64,000 bases of DNA, from the NCBI GenBank assembly GCA_963712995.1, contig CAVQKH010000030.1:62001-126000 (forward strand), given 5' to 3'. The number at the start of each line of letters is the position of its first letter. The stretch's first letter is position 1. Below, one piece after another: positions 19,902 to 27,936 of this stretch. The DNA comes from GCA-003244245 sp963712995. GTDB lineage: Bacteria; Actinomycetota; Actinomycetes; Mycobacteriales; Pseudonocardiaceae. A program made the translations under genes and the position numbers. The notes below the pieces were generated by a model. It saw only the letters and a list, made by a program, of their open reading frames with translations. It ran no database searches and was not told the origin of the DNA.

Positions 19902-20741
19902 TCAGGCCGCCTGGGTCTCGGCCTGGTGGGCCAGTTCGTAGTCGATGGGCGAGATCATCCCGATCGAGGAGTGCCGGCGTGTGCGGTTGTACTCATCCAC
20001 CCAGGCCGCGACCCGCTGACGGGCGGCGACCTTGGTCGCGAACTCCTCCAGGGAGCGCAGCTCGAACTCCAGGGTGGAGTGCCAGGACTCGATGACCGCA
20101 TTGTCCAGCGCCGATCCCGCCCGGCCCATGGATTGGGTGATGCCCACGCGGGCACACGCCGCGCGGAAGAGCCCAGCGGTGTACTCGCTACCGCCATCAG
20201 TGTGCAGGACCACTCCACCTACCTGCCCGCCGCGGACGGCGACCGCCATGGCCAATGAGCCGTAGGCCAGCTCGGCGTCGTGGTGCTCGGACAGGGCGAA
20301 CCCCACGATGCGCCGGGAGCCCACATCCAGCACCGAAGCCAAGTGCAGCGTGCCCTCCCCGGTGGGGATCTCCGTCCCATCGCCGTACCATTTCTGGTTG
20401 ATGCCCTCAGCGGCGAAGTCCCGTTTCACCAGGTCCGGGGCCCGCCAACGGCCCCTGCCAGGCCGGGTGATGGATCTGCGCCCCCTCCGGCGCCGCGCCG
20501 CCAACCCCTGCTCGCGCATCACCGCCGCGACGGTGTTCTCACTCACCGTCCACCCCAATTCCCGCACATCCGCGGTGATCCTCGGGGCGCCATAGGTGCC
20601 CCTGTGCTGGGCGAACAACACCGCGACCAGCGCCGCCAAGACCCGCCGCCGCGCCCGCCGCGGCGAGCCATCACCATGGCGCCACTGGTAAAACCAGGCC
20701 TGGGACACCCCCAGCGCCCGACACGCCACCACATGCCCCAC
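19902..20741 (-). CDS. IS3-family transposase OrfB (DDE integrase domain)
   Basis: A 279-residue catalytic subunit. Order: a HTH-like N terminus (GVSQAWFYQWRHG), the HTH_21 region RGTYGAPRITADVRELG, then an rve-type core. The acidic triad is visible as Asp in WYGDGTEIPT, Asp in LHTDGGSEYTAG and Glu in NAVIESWHSTLE, and YNRTRRHSSIG follows near the end. It appears intact. The GTG at 20741 may be an artificial start, because the frame continues upstream and is probably expressed as an OrfAB fusion by -1 frameshifting. It lies in an island rich in other transposase remnants. Confidence 0.88.
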   Translation of the reverse strand: MGHVVACRALGVSQAWFYQWRHGDGSPRRARRRVLAALVAVLFAQHRGTYGAPRITADVRELGWTVSENTVAAVMREQGLAARRRRGRRSITRPGRGRWRAPDLVKRDFAAEGINQKWYGDGTEIPTGEGTLHLASVLDVGSRRIVGFALSEHHDAELAYGSLAMAVAVRGGQVGGVVLHTDGGSEYTAGLFRAACARVGITQSMGRAGSALDNAVIESWHSTLEFELRSLEEFATKVAARQRVAAWVDEYNRTRRHSSIGMISPIDYELAHQAETQAA

Positions 20742-20782
20742 CCCGAACTCGGCCCTCTGGAGGGCGATGAAGGCGGCTACGG

Positions 20783-21079
20783 CTACCGCCGACCCATCGC
20801 GTCCTTCACCCAGAGGGCCACCGAGCGCTTGAGCACATCACGCTCCATCGCCAACTCGGCGTTCTCCCGACGCAACCGGGCCAACTCCAGGCGCTCATCC
20901 TCATCCAACCGCCCACCACCGTCTCGGCCCTGCCGATCCAGGGCCACCCAGTTAGCCAACGTCCCCGCGTTGATCCCCAGATCCTTCGCGATCTGCGCAA
21001 TCGGCCGCCCGGTCTCCCGGACCAACCGAACCGCGCCCTCCTTAAAATCCTGATCAAACTTCCGTCGTGACTCCGCCAT
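20783..21079 (-). CDS. IS3-family transposase OrfA (HTH_Tnp_1)
   Basis: A 98-residue DNA-binding subunit: RRKFDQDFKEGAVRLVRETG and PIAQIAKDLGINAGTLANWV form the helix-turn-helix, followed by a leucine-zipper-like helix (LARLRRENAELAMERDVLKR). Length and order are normal for IS3 OrfA. It precedes orfB, whose open frame overlaps its last codons in the -1 phase. Confidence 0.88.
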   Translation of the reverse strand: MAESRRKFDQDFKEGAVRLVRETGRPIAQIAKDLGINAGTLANWVALDRQGRDGGGRLDEDERLELARLRRENAELAMERDVLKRSVALWVKDAMGRR

Positions 21080-21239
21080 CGCCGCCTCCTTAAGGCGATG
21101 TCTCCACGCTACGAGGGGAAGCCCACCGCACTGCGTGGGCCTGTGTGGCTAGGACGCCGCTGGACAAGGGCTTGGCCGGGGTGGGAAGGATGTCGGCGAG
21201 GTCGTTGGTGCGGCAGTAGGTCAGATTTGTGGGGTTGGC

Positions 21240-21600
21240 GGCGTGGTGGTTGTTCCCGGTTCCCGCCGTTACCAGCCTGGTTCTGGTGCCGGCAAGGGCG
21301 CTGGCGGCGCCCTCTGGCCGATCAGGCCAGAGTCCAGGTGTTTGAACTGTGGGGTGTGGGCCTGGGTGCGGGCGGCGCGTAGCAGGTCGGCGTGCGGGTG
21401 GATGGTCATCGAGCGGCCATCGGCGGTGGTGGTGCAGCGGGCTCGCAGTGGGCAGCCGGTGGCCGCGGAGCGGGAATCGGCCACCGGTTCGGCGGTAGCC
21501 TTGGTCTTGCGCGATGGCCCACTCGCATAGGATGCGCCCGTAAGTTTGGTGTGATCGGTGACCATGAGCGTCTGCCGGGGGCGGCCCGCGCGAGCACGGC
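21240..21600 (-). pseudogene. IS1182-family transposase remnant
   Basis: The minus-strand frame contains CPLRARCTTTADGRSMTIHP and HADLLRAARTQAHTPQFKH. These are the zinc-like Cys-rich segment and following helix of IS1182 DDE transposases. The reading frame then diverges and stops, and the N-terminal catalytic half is absent. It is a decayed fragment abutting the intact IS3 element. Confidence 0.6.
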
Positions 21601-22113
21601 CGTCAGGCCGTGCGCAGCGAGCGGGACCGGCCCGTCGGGCGCGCGGATCCGGATATTGGCTCCGCCACGTTGGTGTCGCCGGAGGCGGCGTGCTTGATCC
21701 CATAGAGGCGGTTTCTGCAACGATGGAACGTAACGGTAGTGTGACGGTATGTGACAAGGACACCGAGTGGCAGAGTGGAGCTGTCGTTCGGCGAATGTGG
21801 ATCTTCGAGGGGGTCGGGACGGGCAGAGTGGTTGCTAGTGGTCTCGACCGTGTCAAGGCCACTCCGGCTTATACCTGGTACCGGGCAAGCATGTCCTGGA
21901 CGCCGCCATTCCAGGCTAGAGTGATCTACCTGGCTGCCGCCCAAAGAACCGCGCTGAGCCACAGTGTGCAACCATTTGGGCGCCGAACGTGCGTCCGAGC
22001 TTGACCGGAGGGTGCCGCCATTCGCTGTAAGTATATCCAATCGCGTACTGGCGCGATCCTGCCAGTGGTAGCTTCACCAGTTGATCACCCGATCGCCGAA
22101 AGCTCAGATTTCC
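21601..22113. other. Boundary region without a supportable gene
   Basis: No frame carries recognisable similarity. Base composition falls towards the AT-richer operon that begins at 22114, so this stretch probably contains the junction between transposon debris and acquired DNA, and the operon promoter. Confidence 0.4.
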
Positions 22114-23163
22114 ATGCATACAGATATCGCCGTAGTTGGCGCTGGAATCGTAGGCTTAGCCGTCGCTCACGAGCTGCGCCGACGCGGTTCCCAAGTTATT
22201 TGCTTTGATCCGGCCCCTGGCTCGCAACAGTCAGCGGGACCTGGTCGCATTTTCCGGCTCGCACACGACAGCAAAGCTTCAGTCACTCTCGCCGCAAGGG
22301 CGCGGATGGGATGGAGTTATTGGGATATGGAATTCAGTGCTCAGCTGATTCGGCCCACGGGATGCGCCGTGCTGGGAGAAGAGGCCCGTGAATACGCCGA
22401 CGCAATGCGTGGTTCGAACGCCGAATTCCTTTGGAGCGAGGATGCAGGGCTTTCGCAAGTGAGCGGAATCGATGGTGGATCGGGGCCCGTGCTGTTCGAT
22501 CCCTTGGGTGGTATTATCGATGCCGAACTTACAGTCCAGTTGTTAAGAGACTACGTTTGTCCATGCGACGAGCGGATTGTTAAGATTACTCGACGAGGGT
22601 CTGGGAAAATATCACTGAAGTCTATGGAGGAAAAAACATGGGAAGTTGAAAGGGTTGTTGTAGCTACGGGAGTCGACAGCCCTTATCTTGTCGCAACGTT
22701 CGATATGCCAATCCCACGGCCCATCTATCGACATGTACGTTTTAATCTGCAGCCTGTAGGTGCCCTGGCAGGTCTCGATTGCTGCTTCCTCGACCGACGC
22801 CGAAGGCTTCCCCTCCGATGGTCATTCTACGGATTGAAACTTGACGACGAAACCATCGCTATAGGCGCAGGCTGGAGCGAGGCGCCGTTTGCTGCAAAGT
22901 TATGGGAACCCTCACAGGTGAAAGAACGCTCTGAGCTTCAAATTCGTTCCTGGCTCGATCTCCACGGTGAAGATTCGGCCACTATTGTCGGTGCGCTAGA
23001 GTGCGTTCATCCCCGCGTCCAGCTCCGAAACGGATTGCCATACGAGATTGTGAACAGAGAGGGGATCTTGACCGTCAGAGGTAACGACCTATTTAAGTTC
23101 GCACCAGTAATCGCCTGCGATGTCTGCGATCTGCTCCATGTCGATATTATGGAGTCCCAGTGA
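22114..23163 (+). CDS. FAD-dependent oxidoreductase (DAO family)
   Basis: A protein of about 349 residues starting at ATG 22114. The start is chosen because the Rossmann fold begins at once (DIAVVGAGIVGLAVAHELRRRG). A DAO-type FAD contact (QSAGPGRIFRLAHD) and the mid-protein VVVATGVDSPYL strand follow. Family members oxidise amino acids, sarcosine or similar amines. The C-terminal part is short and lacks a clear GLYTCTPD-type motif, so the substrate is not predictable. It is the first gene of a three-gene operon whose base composition is far lower in GC than its surroundings (one 60-base line within it counts 29 G+C). Its stop overlaps the next start by four bases (GTGA). Probably horizontally acquired. 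Confidence 0.75.
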   Translation: MHTDIAVVGAGIVGLAVAHELRRRGSQVICFDPAPGSQQSAGPGRIFRLAHDSKASVTLAARARMGWSYWDMEFSAQLIRPTGCAVLGEEAREYADAMRGSNAEFLWSEDAGLSQVSGIDGGSGPVLFDPLGGIIDAELTVQLLRDYVCPCDERIVKITRRGSGKISLKSMEEKTWEVERVVVATGVDSPYLVATFDMPIPRPIYRHVRFNLQPVGALAGLDCCFLDRRRRLPLRWSFYGLKLDDETIAIGAGWSEAPFAAKLWEPSQVKERSELQIRSWLDLHGEDSATIVGALECVHPRVQLRNGLPYEIVNREGILTVRGNDLFKFAPVIACDVCDLLHVDIMESQ

Positions 23164-24575
23164 CGGCCACAGAAGCATGCATCTCCATTCCTGTTGGACT
23201 GTATCTAAATGGGGCATTCTTTGACGGAATCGCGCTCGATTCGAGCATTCTTCTCTCCACTGACTACGAGGCAGCGCAGCGCTCAGTTGTCGAACAGCTC
23301 CTTAATGGAGGAAGCTTGGGTTGGCGATACGACAAGGTTGTCAATGATCAGGCGGGACTACGCTTCAGTGTAAAGGGTAAATACCCCACGCTAATCCCAG
23401 TCAGTTTCGCTTCGAAGACTGGTCCTGAACTAATTGATCGGGTCCACCGTCGCATTCTCGAATTCACCGATGAGACTATTGAGGTACTTCATGCTAACGA
23501 GGCGCGGGTCGAGGTCGATAACGCCAATATTGATTTCTTCGACTTTGGGGTAGGTGTTCTCGCCATTAAGTTGACGGTGACACCCCTGCCTATGCTATCG
23601 ATGGGAGCACTCCGATCACTGGTTGAGGATCTAAGTACTGTTCTAGTAAGGCCGCTAAACGATGTAATCGCCGAGGCGGTCAAAGAGTTTAGCGAGGCAG
23701 TTCATCGATCCTTGATGGCCAACCATCTAAGCCAGGTGTTCTGGCTACAGGACGACGGCTACCTCCCTTATACCGGTAAAAGCCAGGACCTCGGACGTTC
23801 CGATCCAAGTCGTTTGCTCTGGCTTCATCGGACCTACATTCTAGGTCCTCAGATCGGCCAAGCGGTAGAGAAGAACGTCGAGCAATTGCTCCCTAGTCTC
23901 TATGAACGGGCACCCTCCCAGCACATGTTGTTCGTACCCGGTCTCGCATCGAGCGCAATTGTTTTGTATGCGGATTCTAGGGACACAGGGCGCACCATCC
24001 ATGGTGTCGACAGCTTGCTTACTCTAATGGACCTGCAATGGGCATATATTGCCGCAGCCATGGAGATCGACCGAACTCTCTTCCGAAGATTAAATGGTTT
24101 TAGAGCCTGCGCGAGAGATGCTAGAGCTACGGCGCTAGAACAAGAGTCGCGGTCGGTTCTCGAGCTTTACGATAGGGTGCGCCTATTCCGCGCTGGAATC
24201 AACTCTATAATTGTCGATCTGGGTGGTGGAACCCGTCGATTATGGGATGTTATGGCTAGGGTCCAATCGATTCCCGAGATATCGATAACGATCGATGATA
24301 AACTTAGTGCGCTTCGGGATGCATGTGGGACACTACTTCAGCAAGCGTCGGCCAAACGTCAACGTGCTATCGCGTTAACGGTCGACCTCTTTGCCGCTTT
24401 TAGTGTCTTGGCCAGCGTCGTAGCCGTTACCGCGTTCTTTTTCCAAAAAGATTTGGAAGCGTCTACTGTAACTAGGATCGTAGTAGTCGCGCTTGCGGGC
24501 CTCCTGGTAGTAGTAGCTCTGGTCGGCGCTAGACTGGCCTTCCAGGTCCGGCGCTCTTCGCCGGGCACTGATTGA
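23160..24575 (+). CDS. Unrecognised membrane-anchored protein of an AT-richer operon
   Basis: A 471-residue protein that I do not recognise. The first 330 or so residues are soluble-looking, mixed alpha/beta then helical. The last 80 contain a basic helix (ASAKRQRAIAL) followed by two hydrophobic segments, near residues 400-420 and 438-458, and a basic tail. This is a CorA-like arrangement of a large cytoplasmic domain, long helices and two C-terminal membrane helices. There is no visible GMN motif, so transport is not claimed. The GTG start overlaps the stop of the flavoprotein gene, implying coupled expression, and the methyltransferase gene follows 19 bases later. A role as a membrane effector or receptor in a three-component system is possible but unproven. 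Confidence 0.6.
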   Translation: MTATEACISIPVGLYLNGAFFDGIALDSSILLSTDYEAAQRSVVEQLLNGGSLGWRYDKVVNDQAGLRFSVKGKYPTLIPVSFASKTGPELIDRVHRRILEFTDETIEVLHANEARVEVDNANIDFFDFGVGVLAIKLTVTPLPMLSMGALRSLVEDLSTVLVRPLNDVIAEAVKEFSEAVHRSLMANHLSQVFWLQDDGYLPYTGKSQDLGRSDPSRLLWLHRTYILGPQIGQAVEKNVEQLLPSLYERAPSQHMLFVPGLASSAIVLYADSRDTGRTIHGVDSLLTLMDLQWAYIAAAMEIDRTLFRRLNGFRACARDARATALEQESRSVLELYDRVRLFRAGINSIIVDLGGGTRRLWDVMARVQSIPEISITIDDKLSALRDACGTLLQQASAKRQRAIALTVDLFAAFSVLASVVAVTAFFFQKDLEASTVTRIVVVALAGLLVVVALVGARLAFQVRRSSPGTD

Positions 24576-24594
24576 CAACAGTGACGAGGTTTGG

Positions 24595-25320
24595 ATGGAC
24601 TTCAACGTCGAGTTAGACCAGCGCTCGGGGCTCGCCCAGGCTGACGAGAGGCTGACTGTCATCTTTGCGGACGGCCGTCGGGAGCACATGCGCCTTCATG
24701 AATATGGGAGGGTCTACGCTGTTCCCGGGTTGTATGAGGAAGTTGTTCAAAAACGCCTTGAGTGCGCATCGCCAGCAGCGCTTTCGAAGGCACTTGTTAA
24801 GCACGTTTCCCAATGTGGTGAAGATTCCTCAGCCTTGAGGCTTCTCGATATAGGCGCCGGTAACGGTGTAGTCGGAGAAGAGTTACGAAAACTTGGCGTA
24901 AATGGTACATTTGTCGGAATGGACAACGAGAGTGGCGCACGCGACGCGGCGGAGCGCGATCGAGGAGGCCTATATGTTGAGTATTTGATCGGGGATCTTG
25001 CCGAGCTATCGATTTCTTCCGTAGTCGAGAAGCACAACCTGACAGGCATGGTAGGAGCGGGAGCGCTCGGCTTAGGGCACGTTTCGGCTAGGGATTTAAA
25101 CGCAACCTGGCAACAGTTCCGTCCGGGCGCGTGGCTTGCAGTCACGCTGCCAGAGAACATTGTGAACGCCGATCGAAACGAGTTGAGCGAATATATTGCA
25201 GCCCTTCGTGCGGGCGAGGAGAACACGGAAGTAATCGAATTCAGCCGCTTCCGTCATCGATTCCGCATGTCGGGAGAGCCAATTTATTATTACCTGATGG
25301 TGGCACGTCGTACTCCGTAA
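24595..25320 (+). CDS. SAM-dependent methyltransferase of an AT-richer operon
   Basis: A 241-residue class I methyltransferase. The SAM-binding motif I is LLDIGAGNGVVGEEL (near residue 83) and the acidic motif II is FVGMDNESG. A region GDLAELSISS and a post-motif LGLGHVSARDL follow. The N-terminal 70 residues are family-specific and unlike common small-molecule methyltransferases. The C terminus ends in a beta strand (EPIYYYLMVARR) typical of the fold. It is the last gene of the acquired operon; spacing from the membrane protein gene is 19 bases. The substrate is unknown. Together with the DAO oxidase it could act on an amine or amino acid. Confidence 0.75.
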   Translation: MDFNVELDQRSGLAQADERLTVIFADGRREHMRLHEYGRVYAVPGLYEEVVQKRLECASPAALSKALVKHVSQCGEDSSALRLLDIGAGNGVVGEELRKLGVNGTFVGMDNESGARDAAERDRGGLYVEYLIGDLAELSISSVVEKHNLTGMVGAGALGLGHVSARDLNATWQQFRPGAWLAVTLPENIVNADRNELSEYIAALRAGEENTEVIEFSRFRHRFRMSGEPIYYYLMVARRTP

Positions 25321-25470
25321 TTCGAAGTGGGTTTACATCAGTCCGCAGTGCACCGGCACGGTCCGACCAAGGTGATCTATTAACGCTTCCGGTTCTCTTG
25401 CGGTGACGCTGTCGTCACCCATTAGCCGATAGCGCCGGGGGCGCGTCCAGGGCGGTGCGCAAAGTTGTTT
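25321..25470. other. Short intergenic stretch
   Basis: Composition rises back to the GC-rich background here, marking the right edge of the acquired operon. No gene or clear terminator was recognised. Confidence 0.4.
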
Positions 25471-25860
25471 CTACTGGTCATGATACGTTTGAGGGGTTCG
25501 GTGCAGGTTCAGGATGGTGAAGATCAGGTGTGGGTTGTTGCGTATTCTCCGGATGGTCGCGGCGATCTTCGTGTAGCCGGCTTGTCGGATTAGGCCGATT
25601 GTCAGGGTTACGGAGCGTGGCCATCAGGCGGGTCTGGCGGCTGTTTTGATCTGGGACGCATCCTCGCGGAACGTGACATCACGGACCCAATGGATCTTGT
25701 TTTCGATCGCCCAGTGTCCGCGTATATAGGTGCTCGGGTGCGGCCTCGCGGGCGCTGAGGCTGGTGATCCCGAGGACCGCGACAGCGCTCTTGATCCGGG
25801 CCGTCTTGCGCGGCGAACCGGGTGAAGTTGGGCTCGGAGTTCTGGCCGGCGGCGAACGCC
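25471..25860 (-). pseudogene. ISAs1-family transposase C-terminal remnant
   Basis: Minus-strand translation gives GHWAIENKIHWVRDVTFRED, then ASQIKTAARPA, a stop, and after that GLIRQAGYTKIAATIRRIRN. This is the C-terminal signature of ISAs1 DDE transposases. At least one stop codon and one frameshift interrupt it. It follows directly on an IS1634 N-terminal remnant, forming a chimera. Confidence 0.65.
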
Positions 25861-26208
25861 CGCTTGGACTTGGGCTCACAGACCCGGTTCACCGCGGCCA
25901 ACCCCAAATAGATGCCCACCGACACCCCACCGCGCACCGGCCCGTCCCCGACCACCGAGTCGATCACCGCGATCGCGTCCAGCCGCACAAGCATCCCCCA
26001 ACACCGCCGCGACGTCACCGAACCTGCGGTGCTCGGTCTCGGGCAGGCCCTGGTCCGCGCCCGACGCAGCGGTCAGCCGGGCGATCATCTCGTCCTCAGC
26101 GCCCAGGTACACCTGCTCCAGGATCCGCGGCCGGCCCTCCACCCGGGCAGAGGTCGCCGCGTACAGGTAGGTACTCCCACCGCGGCGCTTCTTGATGATC
26201 GAGGACAA
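25861..26208 (-). pseudogene. IS1634-family transposase N-terminal remnant
   Basis: From ATG 26208 the protein reads SSIIKKRRGGSTYLYAATS and VEGRPRILEQVYLGAEDEMI, the characteristic start of IS1634 transposases. About residue 60 the frame shifts to VRLDAIAVIDSVVGDG and GIYLGLAAVNRVCEPKSKRAF. The catalytic portion is missing, replaced by ISAs1-type sequence. Not functional. Confidence 0.65.
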
Positions 26209-26803
26209 TTATGGGTAATACACTCCCCGAGCCGGCTGCTGAGGTAAGCAGACCTGACCGTGCCGGCTGGCTCGAGCATGAAGCCAGTCTGGCTGTCGCG
26301 AATGAACAAATCGAGCGTTCTCGGCTTCCCGGCACACTGGTTTATCGCTGCTGACCCTGGTATCAAGCCGGGATCCTCCATCGGACGTCACCTGCCGGGT
26401 GAGTCGTTGAGCCAGAGGGGAGGGACGTGATCCAGATCGGGGAAGGTTTGGTCCGCCGGTAGTAACCGTGGTGGATTGTCGACGGTTCTCAGGTGATCGC
26501 GCTGTCGACCACGTCCGCCGACATCAGCCGTTCCCTCGCCCGCATCACCGCACTGATCGACCGTGTCACGGCGCCGCCGAGGTGACCTCGGTGACGGCAG
26601 CCCTCGACGGAGACCGGCCCAAGAGTTGGGCTTGACGGGGCAAGAGGGGGTTCTCCATGGTCGCCCGGCTCCTACGCGAACCCGACGAGACCCGAGAAGG
26701 TACCGCAGGCGTACCTACTGGCCCGGAAACCGCCGACGATTAGCGAGGTCAGCGAGGTCCAATAGCCGATCGCTAAGCGGCCGGACCGGACATCATTGCT
26801 CAG
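26209..26803. other. Decayed intergenic region
   Basis: No frame has convincing similarity to a known family. Several short open frames exist but lack ribosome-binding sites and look like shadows or debris from transposition. Confidence 0.4.
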
Positions 26804-27595
26804 ATGGGTACAGGCAGGCTGGTTGGCGTGACCGACGATGCGTGGGCGAACCTGACGGATCGATTCGTCGAGGGCGCGTATGCGACGGTGAAGGGTCGGG
26901 TGCGCACGTATGTCCTGCACCACCACCTGATGGATCACCTGCCGCCGCCACCGGCGACTGTGCTCGACGTGGGTGGGGGCGCCGGACACCAGTCGCTTCC
27001 TCTGGCCCGCATGGGTTATGAGATCGTCCTGCTCGACTCGTCCGAGGCGATGCTTTCGGCCGCAGAGCAGCGCCTCGGCGCCGAGGCGGCCGACGTTCGC
27101 ACCCGTGTCCGGCTTGTGCTGGGACCCGGTGAGCACGCGCCCTCGCTGACGCAGGGCCGACGATTTGCCGCCGTGCTGTGTCACGGCGTGCTGATGTATC
27201 TGCCGGAGCCGGCCTCGATGATCGAGTCGCTATGCGCGTGCACCGCTGTGGACGGCATCGTATCGGTGATGGCGCTCAACGCGGCGACCCTGGCTGTCCG
27301 TCCTGCGCTGGAGCATCGATGGAACGACGCGCAGGCCGCCTTCCACGCCCAGAGCGAGCGCGGAGTGTTGGGTTTGGACACGCGTGCCGACACCGTTGAG
27401 GAACTCTCCAGTACGTTCGCTGATCACGGAGTTCGCCCTCTGGCCTGGTATGGCGTGTGGCTGTTCATCGACTGGATGACCCTCGACGCCGACGAGGATG
27501 AGCTGACCACGATCGCCGAGGTAGAACTTGAAGCCAGCCGACGTGATCCCTACCGACACCTCAGCCGGGTGTTCCACCTCGTAGGACGTAGGTGA
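26804..27595 (+). CDS. SAM-dependent methyltransferase (SmtA/CmoM-like)
   Basis: A 263-residue class I methyltransferase. Motif I is VLDVGGGAGHQSLPLA, motif II is EIVLLDSSEAML, and the region AVLCHGVLMYLPEP corresponds to motif IV. The C-terminal YGVWLFIDWM region resembles SmtA/CmoM proteins, which methylate 5-carboxymethoxyuridine in tRNA in proteobacteria. The actinobacterial role may differ. Start ATG 26804 has no strong ribosome-binding site, and GTG 26828 is an alternative. The 3' end touches a serine-recombinase fragment. Enzyme class is firm; substrate is not. Confidence 0.8.
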   Translation: MGTGRLVGVTDDAWANLTDRFVEGAYATVKGRVRTYVLHHHLMDHLPPPPATVLDVGGGAGHQSLPLARMGYEIVLLDSSEAMLSAAEQRLGAEAADVRTRVRLVLGPGEHAPSLTQGRRFAAVLCHGVLMYLPEPASMIESLCACTAVDGIVSVMALNAATLAVRPALEHRWNDAQAAFHAQSERGVLGLDTRADTVEELSSTFADHGVRPLAWYGVWLFIDWMTLDADEDELTTIAEVELEASRRDPYRHLSRVFHLVGRR

Positions 27596-27648
27596 CTCGA
27601 TGCAGCTGCCGGACCCCGACCGAACATCCCATACCGAGACGCTGCGGT

Positions 27649-27741
27649 GACCACGGCCAGGACTCCGGACTCGACCAGGCACTCGCGGCGGTCCGGGCCG
27701 ACGACATGCTCGTGGCGCCGAAGCTCGATCGGCTCGCCCGC
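27649..27741 (+). pseudogene. Serine recombinase (resolvase) fragment
   Basis: The frame reads DHGQDSGLDQALAAVRADDM and then LVAPKLDRLAR, the region of serine resolvases containing the conserved KLDRLAR motif. Sequences on both sides do not continue the domain, and the catalytic Ser region is missing. It is a 31-codon remnant. Confidence 0.6.
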
Positions 27742-27936
27742 TGGTGTTCTGAACGGATGACGATGCACACCACCGCAGATTCATGCGAGGGATCGAAGAC
27801 ACGCTCATCGGCATGGCAGGATGTTCGCGGAAGAAAATTAGGAATCCAGCTCGACGTTCCCCCCGGCCTGTGCTGGCGTGTTTTTACCTAGACGGCTAGG
27901 GCCGACGAAGTCGGTTTGATCGAGTCAAGTTTGGGT
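27742..27936. other. Intergenic, possible terminator
   Basis: No gene is seen. Read on the minus strand, small hairpins (ccgac-ttc-gtcgg and ctag-ccgt-ctag) followed by an A-rich run lie downstream of the next gene's stop and may end its transcript. Confidence 0.35.

Larger units (their letters stand above)
19902..21079 (-). mobile_element. IS3-family insertion sequence (orfA + orfB)
   Basis: Two overlapping-phase genes encode a helix-turn-helix OrfA and a DDE OrfB, the usual IS3 plan. The OrfB frame stays open upstream of its first start (…AFIALQRAEFGVGHVV) into the end of orfA in the -1 phase, so a fused transposase could be made by frameshifting. Terminal inverted repeats and target duplication were not recognised, so the limits given are those of the genes. 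Confidence 0.8.
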
